This document shows, piece by piece, positions 1 through 5,447 of a stretch of 6,028 nt of DNA; position 1 is the stretch's first letter, and each line of letters opens with the position of its first letter. The translations under genes and the position numbers were made by a program. A model generated the notes under the pieces. It was given only the letters and a program-made list of their open reading frames with translations, did not search any database and was not told where the DNA came from. This DNA comes from an uncultured Dehalococcoidia bacterium (GTDB lineage Bacteria > Chloroflexota > Dehalococcoidia > Tepidiformales > Tepidiformaceae), in contig CALFYR010000724.1 in NCBI GenBank assembly GCA_937954195.1, forward strand, positions 1-6,028. The letters run 5' to 3'.

Positions 1-580
1 TGTCGCCGGTGAAGGCGCCGTAGAAGAGCAGTTGCAGCTTTGCCTGCGGGCCACCCTCGTCACGCATACGCAGCACGGAGGCGGCGGTGAGGTTTCCACC
101 GGCGCTATCCCCGCCGACGGCGAAGCGCGAGCCATCGGCGTTCAATTCGGCGGCGTTTGCAACCGACCAGCGAATGGCGGCCACGCAGTCATCGAGGGAA
201 GCGGGCGGGACATGTTCTGGCGCAAGCCGGTAGTGGACGCTCACGACGACCACGCCGGCGCCTTCCGCGAGTTCGGCGCAAAGCTTCGCGTGGGTCTCCG
301 GCGAGCCGATAACCCACCCACCGCCGTGCAGGAAGACGAGCAATGGGAACGGGCCATCCCCGGCAGGGGTGAACACCTTGACCGGTATCTCGCCGGCGGG
401 GCCGGGGATCACTCGGTCGGCGACCGCGACGGAGCCGGGCATGGGCTGGTTGAAGAGCGCGAAGCCGGCGTCTGCGTTTGCGCGTGCCTCGGCCGCGGGG
501 AGTTCCCACATTTGCGGCGCCTTTGTGGCCTGGGCCTGGGCGGCCATCATCTGGAGAAGGGCTTCAACCTGTGGATCCAT
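1..580 (-). CDS. Alpha/beta hydrolase (HSL-family esterase), 3' end outside window
   Basis: The N-terminal 193 residues of a carboxylesterase/lipase of the hormone-sensitive-lipase group; the gene runs off the left edge. Seen directly: oxyanion-hole motif HGGGW at residues 85-89, YRLAPE at 117-122 and nucleophile elbow GDSAGG at 157-162, whose Ser is the predicted catalytic nucleophile. The catalytic Asp and His of this family lie in the C-terminal third and are not in the window; full-length members are about 300-320 residues. Residues 1-45 form a helical cap-type segment (MDPQVEALLQMMAAQ). The ATG at 580 is chosen because a strong Shine-Dalgarno GGAGG (586-590) precedes it at normal spacing and the protein aligns in length with the family. 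No signal peptide is visible, so it is probably cytoplasmic. Such enzymes cleave short-chain acyl esters; the natural substrate cannot be told. It lies 72 nt downstream of rsmG on the same strand, with its own probable promoter. Confidence 0.93.
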   Translation of the reverse strand, partial: MDPQVEALLQMMAAQAQATKAPQMWELPAAEARANADAGFALFNQPMPGSVAVADRVIPGPAGEIPVKVFTPAGDGPFPLLVFLHGGGWVIGSPETHAKLCAELAEGAGVVVVSVHYRLAPEHVPPASLDDCVAAIRWSVANAAELNADGSRFAVGGDSAGGNLTAASVLRMRDEGGPQAKLQLLFYGAFTGD

Positions 581-584
581 GCGA

Positions 585-626
585 ACCTCCGCAACCTCAA
601 CGAACTTTGTCTGGCGCGGGACTATA
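585..626 (-). promoter_or_regulatory. Probable promoter and SD of the esterase gene
   Basis: In the 72-nt gap between rsmG and the esterase gene, the minus strand carries TATAGT (626 to 621), one base from the consensus -10 box. I see no good -35 hexamer 16-18 nt upstream. A start site about 7 nt further on would leave a leader of about 34 nt containing GGAGG (590 to 586), the SD for the ATG at 580. The esterase can therefore probably be transcribed separately from rsmG, although read-through is also possible because no terminator is visible after rsmG. Confidence 0.5.
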
Positions 627-652
627 CCGGCTAACTCGCACGAGGGGTGGCT

Positions 653-1441
653 TCAGAGCGGCCGCTTCGCCGGCATGCCCGGACGGCGAGGATACCGATC
701 AGGCGTGTCTGCCGTCTTCTCGATAAGCAGGACCGCCAGCGATGAGCTGACCTCCGGCCGCATGGACAGCGTGGCGCGATGTTCACAGCCGAGCTCGCGG
801 AGTGCGTTCGAAGCGACGGCGAGTTCTTCGGGGTGGCCGCTGCCTTTTGGGAAGGCGAGCCAGCCGCCGCGCCGCGCGAGAGGCGCCGTGTACTCGAGGA
901 GCTCCGGAAGGGCGGCGACGGCGCGCGCGGTCACCAGGTCCGCCGCGCCGCGCAGATCGCCCCGGCCCGCCTCTTCGCCGCGCACGGCGTGGACCGTGAC
1001 ATTCGCGAGGCCCAAGTCGGCACTAATCGATTGCAGGAGGCGGGCGCGCTTTTGGAGCGGCTCCACCAGGTGAACGGCGGATTCGGGCCGAAGGATCGCG
1101 AGCACGAGGCCGGGGTAGCCTCCGCCGCTCCCAACATCGACGATGGTTTTCGCCGGTGGCACTCGTGTTTCCGCCAGGCGCAACAGTTCGAGCGATTCGG
1201 CGTAATGGCGCTGGACGGCCTCACCGGGTTCAACCGCGGTCACGCGGGTGTGGCTGGATGCCGAGTCGATCAGTTCGGCATGGCGCTGAAGAAGCGGCAG
1301 CCAGCGTCCAGGGTCGTCGAACGATGGGAAGAGGTTCGGAAGGTCAAGCCAGGCGAGATTCAGGGAACACCCCGCAGCGCGATCACGCTCATGATGATAC
1401 AGTTGAGAGCATGACCAACGAATCCAAGGGTGCGGCCCCAA
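653..1441 (-). CDS. rsmG: 16S rRNA (guanine(527)-N7)-methyltransferase RsmG (GidB)
   Basis: SAM-dependent enzyme that methylates N7 of G527 in the 530 loop of 16S rRNA; loss in other bacteria gives low-level streptomycin resistance. Residues counted from the ATG at 1441: RHYAESLELL (78-87), SAM-binding VDVGSGGGYPG (101-111), EPLQKRARLLQ (127-137), TARAVA (171-176) and the typical C-terminal tail RYPRRPGMPAKRPL (249-262). The end is secure. The start is not: the only in-frame ATG (1441) adds about 30 residues compared with E. coli RsmG and overlaps the divergent greA start at 1411. A CTG at 1363, preceded by GGGGTG (1373 to 1368) and downstream of a -10-like TATCAT (1399 to 1394), gives a 236-residue protein of normal length. 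I find no in-frame GTG or TTG between the two. The longest form is reported. It is divergent from greA and upstream of the esterase on the same strand. Confidence 0.93.
   Translation of the reverse strand: MGPHPWIRWSCSQLYHHERDRAAGCSLNLAWLDLPNLFPSFDDPGRWLPLLQRHAELIDSASSHTRVTAVEPGEAVQRHYAESLELLRLAETRVPPAKTIVDVGSGGGYPGLVLAILRPESAVHLVEPLQKRARLLQSISADLGLANVTVHAVRGEEAGRGDLRGAADLVTARAVAALPELLEYTAPLARRGGWLAFPKGSGHPEELAVASNALRELGCEHRATLSMRPEVSSSLAVLLIEKTADTPDRYPRRPGMPAKRPL
1394..1399 (-). promoter_or_regulatory. Candidate -10 box for rsmG
   Basis: TATCAT on the minus strand, 17 nt from a poor -35 candidate TTCGTT (1422 to 1417) that lies inside the first codons of greA. Transcription would begin near 1387, downstream of the in-frame ATG at 1441. 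If the box is real, rsmG must start at the CTG at 1363 or another non-ATG codon. It overlaps the greA -10 candidate on the other strand. Confidence 0.3.
1398..1403 (+). promoter_or_regulatory. Candidate -10 box for greA, leaderless start
   Basis: TACAGT, which fits TAnnnT, ends 7 nt before the greA ATG at 1411, so transcription would start at or next to the ATG. The 7 nt before the ATG (TGAGAGC) hold only a weak purine run and no clear SD, which fits a leaderless message. No convincing -35 box is visible. Confidence 0.35.
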
Positions 1442-2241
1442 CCGCGCAAGTAACCCTCGGAGACGCGCTAAGCGAATACCTCCAGTCCCTGAAGCCCGAT
1501 GTCCTCCACCAGCACGAAATGTTCGTACGAAAGTACGTCGAACATGCCGGTCCTGAGACCGCCGTCGCGGACCTGACGGGAAGCCGCGTCGAGAGTTATG
1601 CAGAGTTCAGCATCAAGCACACGGACCCGAACGCGGGCCAGCGCGTCGCAGCGCTGAAGTCGTGGTTCCAGTTCTTGAAGAAGAAGAATTACGCGAACGC
1701 GAATTACGGGATCCACATCCGCCTCCGAAAGCCGGCAAACTCGCGCGTACCGGGCGCCACGCAGGTTCGATTGCAGGCGCCACCCATCGAGATGACCGCT
1801 GAGGGCATCGAGGACATGAAGCGCGAGTTTGAGGACATCGAATCGAAGATTCCTGACCTCATCAAGAATGTGGAAGTCGCCCGGTCCGACGGCGACCTTC
1901 GGGAGAACGCCCCGTACCATGCCGCGCGAGAAGCTCTCGCCTTCGCGGACAATCGCCGGAAGCAGATAGAGGAAGCGCTCAAGCGGGCGGTTGTTGTCGA
2001 TCGTTCCACGAAGGACCAGGACCTTGCAGCTGTTGGTTCGACCGTGGCGGTTACGCTCCTCGACAAGAATTTCCAGGTGACGTACCAGCTGGTGGGCCCT
2101 CGCGAAGCCAATGCGGCCGAGAAGCGCATCAGCGTTGATTCGCCCGTTGGCCGGGTTCTGCTGGGATGCCGGGTAGGCCAGGAAGTGGAAGTGGCAGCAC
2201 CCCAGGGAGTGATGCGCTACCGGATCGACGCCATAAGCTAG
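1411..2241 (+). CDS. greA: Transcription elongation factor GreA with N-terminal core-binding-like domain
   Basis: A 276-residue protein; ordinary GreA is about 158. The C-terminal half is a complete GreA. A coiled-coil begins near residue 127 (IEMTAEGIEDMKREFEDIES). At its tip GDLRENAPYHAARE (161-174) keeps the acidic pair D162 and E165, which in E. coli GreA (D41/E44) position Mg2+ in the RNA polymerase secondary channel for cleavage of backtracked RNA. An FKBP-like domain follows (about 205-276), with SVDSPVGRVLLG (241-252). Residues 15-108 are extra and resemble the helical core-binding (SAM-like) domain of tyrosine recombinases: LGDALSEYLQSL (16-27), then AVADLTGSRVESYAEF (51-66), then RVAALKSWFQFLKKKNY (78-94). 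The recombinase catalytic domain is absent, so by inference the domain binds DNA or protein. A linker spans about 109-126. The ATG at 1411 is chosen because it covers the whole extra domain and sits just after a -10-like box. The gene diverges from rsmG and is closed by the terminator at 2268. Confidence 0.93.
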   Translation: MTNESKGAAPTAQVTLGDALSEYLQSLKPDVLHQHEMFVRKYVEHAGPETAVADLTGSRVESYAEFSIKHTDPNAGQRVAALKSWFQFLKKKNYANANYGIHIRLRKPANSRVPGATQVRLQAPPIEMTAEGIEDMKREFEDIESKIPDLIKNVEVARSDGDLRENAPYHAAREALAFADNRRKQIEEALKRAVVVDRSTKDQDLAAVGSTVAVTLLDKNFQVTYQLVGPREANAAEKRISVDSPVGRVLLGCRVGQEVEVAAPQGVMRYRIDAIS

Positions 2242-2267
2242 GGTCCCCGACCCGAGCACTCTTAATT

Positions 2268-2295
2268 CGCCGGCCTGATGGCCGGCGTTTTCGTT
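2268..2295 (+). terminator. Intrinsic terminator of greA
   Basis: A perfect 8-bp stem CGCCGGCC / GGCCGGCG (2268-2275 and 2280-2287) with loop TGAT, followed by TTTTCGTT (2288-2295). It lies 26 nt after the greA stop. A smaller hairpin GGGTC-CCC-GACCC (2241-2253) touches the stop codon. The T-tract is only on the plus-strand side, so it terminates greA and separates it from the zinc-ribbon gene downstream. Confidence 0.9.
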
Positions 2296-2477
2296 GTCCC
2301 TGCCATGTGCCTGAGTCCCCCGCACGATGCAGTCTCGGCCGAATGGCGGAGGGCGCATCCGACCTGTGATTGGCTGACGAGCGTTGTGTGATGTTCGTCC
2401 TGTAGTGAGGCTCGCGCGTGGTCGATTCTTGCGGTGGAGGCAGTTTGGATTTGCCGGGATCGCCACCTAAGGGATCG

Positions 2478-2512
2478 CGGGGAAGCACACAGGCGCACAC
2501 GGGATTTCCCCG
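2478..2512 (+). repeat. Inverted repeat in the zinc-ribbon gene leader
   Basis: CGGGGAA (2478-2484) and TTCCCCG (2506-2512) are perfect inverted repeats around a 21-nt loop rich in CACAC words. Pairing can be extended by TCG with CGA just outside the stem if a 2-nt bulge is allowed. There is no T-tract, so it is not a standard terminator. It lies 56 nt before the start codon and could be an RNA hairpin or an operator. Confidence 0.4.
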
Positions 2513-2542
2513 ATGCGACTGACAGAGGCCAAAGACATACTC

Positions 2543-2559
2543 CCTCCTGCAACTGGAGG
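2543..2559 (+). promoter_or_regulatory. SD-containing hairpin before the 90-aa zinc-ribbon gene
   Basis: The strong SD GGAGG (2555-2559), 8 nt before the ATG at 2568, is perfectly complementary to CCTCC (2543-2547) across a 7-nt loop TGCAACT. The 5-bp stem could hide the ribosome binding site and make translation sensitive to temperature, a bound protein or upstream ribosomes. The stem is short, so this is a suggestion only. The SD itself firmly fixes the start. Confidence 0.45.
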
Positions 2560-2567
2560 TAACGGAA

Positions 2568-2840
2568 ATGCTGGTCATCGGTGATTTGAAGTGTCTGCAC
2601 TGCGGGTTCGATAACGGGCGCTGGGTTGGCCCGAAGGGCACCGCACCCACTCTCGGCGGTCTCCGCCCGAAGCTCGAAGGTGACTTTGATGCGAACGCGC
2701 TGGTCCGCTGCACTCGCTGCACCGGCCCGGTGTTCCTGGATGACGCGAGTCCGGTGATGAACACCTACCGGCTGCGCCGTATCCAGCGGCTCCGCGAGCA
2801 GATCGCCGCGCTCGACGCGCAGCGTCCGCACGCCGCCTAA
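2568..2840 (+). CDS. Small zinc-ribbon protein (90 aa), function unknown
   Basis: Two Cys pairs, C9-x2-C12 and C48-x2-C51, form a CxxC-x35-CxxC zinc-ribbon pattern. The intervening loop (residues 13-47) is rich in Gly and Pro. Residues 66-86 (TYRLRRIQRLREQIAALDAQ) are a basic, amphipathic helix that could form a short coiled coil or bind nucleic acid. There is no signal peptide or membrane segment, so it is predicted to be cytoplasmic. I do not recognise a named family. The start is supported by GGAGG 8 nt upstream. It reads away from the greA terminator and its TAA (2838-2840) overlaps the stop of the convergent serine hydrolase. A second zinc-ribbon gene lies at 5456-5644, but apart from the paired CxxC motifs the two proteins show no clear similarity by eye. 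Confidence 0.8.
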   Translation: MLVIGDLKCLHCGFDNGRWVGPKGTAPTLGGLRPKLEGDFDANALVRCTRCTGPVFLDDASPVMNTYRLRRIQRLREQIAALDAQRPHAA

Positions 2841-4009
2841 CTTTTCGCGAGGGACTCGTACACGGCATCGATCAGCGCAATATTGCGCGGGTCGCGCCAC
2901 GACCTCCCCGACCGGTTACACACATAGCCGAACCCGATGCCCGAATCGGGATCGGCGAAACCCAGCACTCCTCCGTTGCCATAGTGTCCAAACGAACGGG
3001 GTCCCGGTCCGAGTGGACGGACCCCCGGAATCGTCAGTTGAAACCCGAGGCCGAAACGGTTTGGCCTGCCAAGGATTGCGTCCTCCCCATCCGCGTGGAT
3101 GGTGAGCGCCTGGTCGATGAGCGGCTGACCGAGCACGTGATACCTGTCGATGTCTCCCCCATTTGCCAGCGCACCAAAGATGCGGGCCACCGCCCGCGCA
3201 TTCGCGTGGCCACTTGTCGACGGGTAGACCGATGCCCGCCATTCGCGGGTGTTCACGCCCATGCCGCCCGGTGGATTGCGGTAGGCGAGGACGCGGGCGA
3301 GTTCGACCCCGGAGAGCGTGGCCGGGTCCTTTTCGAGCCATGGGCGCTCGGTGGCCTCGTCCGGCGAGCGTTCGTAGGGCAGCCATTCCGCGACCTTCCC
3401 ATCATGCTCGGGGCCGAAGCCAAAGAAGAAGTCGATGCCAAGGGGACCTGCCAGCTCCTCTTGTAGGAAGGCATCGATCGGTCGGCCATCGACGCGGCGG
3501 ACGATTTCGCCGATGAGAAAGCCGTAGGTGTTCGTGTGGTAGCCGAAGCGGGTGCCGGGCTCCCACCATGGCTCCTGCTCGGCGAGCGCGGTGCACATGC
3601 CATCCCAATTCGTGAGGTTGTAGCCCGGCGGAAGTGGCTTGCCGACGGCGGGCAATCCGGCCTGGTGGCTCATCAGCGTCCGCACGGTGATGTTCGCTTT
3701 CCCGCCCTGGGCGAATTCGGGCCAATAAGCCGCAACCGGGGAGTCGAGACCGACGCTGCCGCGTTCGACGAGCCGAAGCAGGCACACGGCGCTGACTGCT
3801 TTGCCAATGGACCAGACGTTCACGATGGTGTCTTCGAGCCAGGGTTTCGTCCGCGCGGCATCGCGGTATCCACCCCAGAGGTCGACGACGGGTTGGCCCC
3901 GGAGGTAAACGGTGACGCCGGCGCCGACTTCGTTGTGGTCGGCGAAATTCCGTTGGAAGGCGGACCTGACGGCTTCGAAGCCGGGGTGGACGGTTCCCGA
4001 GATGTTCAT
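2837..4009 (-). CDS. Beta-lactamase-family serine hydrolase (class C / EstB-like)
   Basis: A 390-residue member of the penicillin-binding-protein-like serine hydrolases (beta-lactamase class C, family VIII esterases, D-aminopeptidases). Seen directly: SIGK at residues 67-70, which is the S-x-x-K motif with nucleophile S67 and base K70; LMSHQAGLP (112-120), a family signature; GYHTNTYG (156-163) with the second-motif Tyr Y157; and GHYGNGG (341-347) in the position of the third H-x-G/K-T-G motif. Length is normal for the family. No signal peptide is visible, unlike true periplasmic AmpC, which favours a cytoplasmic esterase or amidase over a resistance enzyme. The ATG at 4009 is chosen over a longer frame starting at 4192 because HPGFEAVRSAF then lies near the N-terminus as usual and a -10 box sits just upstream. 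There is no SD, so translation is probably leaderless. The TAG stop overlaps the stop of the convergent zinc-ribbon gene. Confidence 0.92.
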   Translation of the reverse strand: MNISGTVHPGFEAVRSAFQRNFADHNEVGAGVTVYLRGQPVVDLWGGYRDAARTKPWLEDTIVNVWSIGKAVSAVCLLRLVERGSVGLDSPVAAYWPEFAQGGKANITVRTLMSHQAGLPAVGKPLPPGYNLTNWDGMCTALAEQEPWWEPGTRFGYHTNTYGFLIGEIVRRVDGRPIDAFLQEELAGPLGIDFFFGFGPEHDGKVAEWLPYERSPDEATERPWLEKDPATLSGVELARVLAYRNPPGGMGVNTREWRASVYPSTSGHANARAVARIFGALANGGDIDRYHVLGQPLIDQALTIHADGEDAILGRPNRFGLGFQLTIPGVRPLGPGPRSFGHYGNGGVLGFADPDSGIGFGYVCNRSGRSWRDPRNIALIDAVYESLAKS

Positions 4010-4018
4010 GACCCGCGA

Positions 4019-4024
4019 ACTATA
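4019..4024 (-). promoter_or_regulatory. -10 box of the serine hydrolase, leaderless start
   Basis: TATAGT on the minus strand ends 9 nt before the ATG at 4009. A start site 6-7 nt downstream leaves a leader of about 2-3 nt, which agrees with the lack of an SD. The same hexamer precedes the esterase gene (621-626). No near-consensus -35 is visible, and the -35 area falls inside the inverted repeat at 4031-4070. Confidence 0.5.
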
Positions 4025-4030
4025 GCGCGA

Positions 4031-4070
4031 ACCCGCCCGCGCACGAGGAGAGACATGTACGCGGGCGGGT
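4031..4070. repeat. 11-bp perfect inverted repeat upstream of the hydrolase
   Basis: ACCCGCCCGCG (4031-4041) and CGCGGGCGGGT (4060-4070) are perfect inverted repeats around an 18-nt loop. The structure lies 7 nt upstream of the hydrolase -10 box and covers its -35 position, so it could be an operator for a dimeric regulator or a hairpin at the end of the upstream transcript. No T-tract follows on either strand. Confidence 0.55.
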
Positions 4071-4113
4071 CCGGGAGAGGTGGCCCGGCGGGGAGAGGTT
4101 CGCCGGCGCCAAT

Positions 4114-4150
4114 GCGGAAGCGGGGAGAAGAGAGCCATCCCCGCCTCCGC
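4114..4150 (-). terminator. Terminator-like hairpin after the acyl-CoA dehydrogenase gene
   Basis: GCGGAAGCGGGGA (4114-4126) pairs with TCCCCGCCTCCGC (4138-4150) at 12 of 13 positions around an 11-nt loop. On the minus strand it begins 8 nt after the TGA of the flavoprotein gene. The stem is strong but no U-tract follows, so it may act as a weak terminator, a block to 3' exonucleases or a Rho-associated 3' end. It partly separates the flavoprotein and hydrolase transcription units. Confidence 0.5.
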
Positions 4151-4158
4151 GACTGAGG

Positions 4159-5394
4159 TCAGAGCCGCTTCGGGGTGAGGCCCAGGCCCCACGTGCCGAG
4201 GTACTCGTACGAAAGGTTTGCGGCGAGCGGATGCATGAACGCCGTCGCGCGGGCGTCGCGGTAGTGTCGCGAGAGCGGGTGCGCGCTCATGAATGCGCCA
4301 CCGCCGGCAATGGTCATGGAACGGTCGACGATGCGCTGGGTCGCCTGGTTTATGAAGGCCTTGGCCCCCTGGATCTCGGCGAAGACAGCGTTCGCCTCCA
4401 CCTCCGGTCCGATGCTGGCGGGGTGCCGGTGGTAGTAGTCATCGAGCATCGTCAGCGAGCGATGGAGCGAACCACGGAGCGCGACCAGGTCGATGACGTT
4501 CTCGGCAGCCAGGTGCTGGAGGGTCGGCCGGTAGGCTCGCTCGCCGGTGCGCTGCATCTTCGATGCGAACGCCGTGACCGCGAGCTGGTGGGCCGATTCG
4601 GCGATACCCGTCGCGGCGGCCGCATGGCTCGCGCCGGAGGTGAAGTACTGCTCGAGGTATTCCGAGGTGATGATGCCCGCGAGCGAGCCGTTCGCCGGCT
4701 CACGCGGGACCGCGACGTTGTCGAAGACGAGCGAGCAGCTGCCAGAATCTCGCATGCCCATGGCGTCCCAGTCGTCGTTCACGGTTACGCCGGGAGCAGT
4801 GCGGGGGATGATGACGTAGGCCATCACCTCGTTGCCATCTTTGTCGACGTGAGCGACGGAGACGGAGTAGTGCGTCATGCCGGGGGCGCCACTCGAAAAG
4901 ATCTTCTTGCCGGAGATGATCCAGTTGCCGCCATCGAAGTGGGCGGTTGTGGTTGGCCTCAGGAGGTCCTGGTCGGGTTCACTGACGGCGGCGCCGATGA
5001 GCATGCCAGTCTCGCTGGCTCGGGTCATGGCGCGGTGGATGCCGGCGGCCTTCGCTTCGTTTCCGGAGGCGACGGCCATCCGGTAGTTCCGCGCGTAGGT
5101 CATCATGATGATCTGGTGCATGTTTACGCCGAGCGTGAGCCCGGCATCGCCGCGCGCCAGGCGGCTTGAGGCAAGCAGGATGTCGTGGACGGATTCCACG
5201 CCCATGCCGCCCGCATCTTCCGGTAGCGGAGCGTAGAGGTAGCCCGCGGCCTTCAGTTGTTCCAGGTGGTCGAGCGGGTAGGTTGCGGTACGGTCGTTTT
5301 CAGCAGCGGCCGGGGCGAACTTCCCGGCGAACGTTTCGGCCACGGCGACCATGCGGGCGCCTGCTTCGGTGATCGGCTGGATTTCGTTGTTCAC
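4159..5394 (-). CDS. Acyl-CoA dehydrogenase-superfamily flavoprotein
   Basis: A 411-residue FAD- or FMN-dependent protein. The N-terminal helical domain (about 12-130) contains PLPEDAGGMG (57-66). The central beta domain (about 134-232) contains SEPDQD, SGKKIFSSGA (161-170) and MRDSGSCSLVFDNVAVP (214-230). The C-terminal four-helix domain (about 243-405) ends with GGGAFMSAHPLSRHYRDAR (364-382). Classical members oxidise acyl-CoA to enoyl-CoA. Counting from the RDA motif, the medium-chain enzyme's catalytic Glu is replaced by His388. Glu248, in YLEQY, is placed like the helix-G Glu of isovaleryl-CoA dehydrogenase. The C-terminal domain also recalls the Acyl-CoA_dh_2 group, which includes flavin monooxygenases such as DszC, so oxidation versus hydroxylation is undecided. 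The GTG start at 5394 is chosen because GGGAG precedes it and the length fits; a longer frame to 5613 would cross the zinc-ribbon gene. It is 61 nt downstream of that gene on the same strand and probably co-transcribed. Confidence 0.9.
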   Translation of the reverse strand: MNNEIQPITEAGARMVAVAETFAGKFAPAAAENDRTATYPLDHLEQLKAAGYLYAPLPEDAGGMGVESVHDILLASSRLARGDAGLTLGVNMHQIIMMTYARNYRMAVASGNEAKAAGIHRAMTRASETGMLIGAAVSEPDQDLLRPTTTAHFDGGNWIISGKKIFSSGAPGMTHYSVSVAHVDKDGNEVMAYVIIPRTAPGVTVNDDWDAMGMRDSGSCSLVFDNVAVPREPANGSLAGIITSEYLEQYFTSGASHAAAATGIAESAHQLAVTAFASKMQRTGERAYRPTLQHLAAENVIDLVALRGSLHRSLTMLDDYYHRHPASIGPEVEANAVFAEIQGAKAFINQATQRIVDRSMTIAGGGAFMSAHPLSRHYRDARATAFMHPLAANLSYEYLGTWGLGLTPKRL

Positions 5395-5417
5395 GGTTCT
5401 CTCTCCCAGGGGGTGGC

Positions 5418-5447
5418 CCGCGGGTGAGGGATGTTCCTCACCCGCGG
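5418..5447 (-). promoter_or_regulatory. 12-bp perfect hairpin between zinc-ribbon and flavoprotein genes
   Basis: CCGCGGGTGAGG (5418-5429) and CCTCACCCGCGG (5436-5447) pair perfectly around a 6-nt loop. The hairpin fills most of the 61-nt gap, 8 nt after the zinc-ribbon stop and shortly before the SD of the flavoprotein gene. No U-tract follows on either strand. It could be an attenuator, an RNA-processing or mRNA-stabilising element, or an operator; its position favours control of downstream expression. Confidence 0.6.

Larger units (their letters stand above)
2296..2567 (+). other. Non-coding leader region of the 90-aa zinc-ribbon gene
   Basis: With the terminator, this gap between greA and the next gene is 326 nt long. 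I find no coding region with a plausible start and composition on either strand. It holds the two hairpins listed separately (2478-2512 and 2543-2559). No promoter with both boxes near consensus is visible; the best -10-like words (TAGTGA near 2404, CATACT at 2536-2541) lack a matching -35. Confidence 0.5.

Noticed and set aside
1468..2466. 332-codon open frame on the minus strand across greA
   Set aside because: It is antisense to greA, crosses the greA terminator, has no SD and shows no motif.
2837..4009. True class C beta-lactamase (antibiotic resistance gene)
   Set aside because: There is no signal peptide, and the third motif is H-Y-G instead of K-T-G. The family is dominated by esterases and peptidases, so a resistance role is not supported.
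4055..4156. Short plus-strand frame starting at ATG 4055 behind an SD-like GAGGAGAG
   Set aside because: It encodes a Gly/Arg/Pro-rich peptide of about 33 residues built from the hairpins and purine repeats of the gap; there is no motif, and the SD-like word is one of several GGAGAG repeats.
4010..4192. N-terminal extension of the serine hydrolase to an ATG at 4192
   Set aside because: It would overlap the end of the flavoprotein gene and lie upstream of the -10 box at 4019-4024; the added residues are low-complexity Arg/Pro/Ser.
4231..5169. 312-codon open frame on the plus strand inside the flavoprotein gene
   Set aside because: It is antisense to a clear acyl-CoA dehydrogenase-family gene, has a composition typical of reversed GC-rich coding DNA (Arg, Gly, Val, Asp), and has no recognisable domain.
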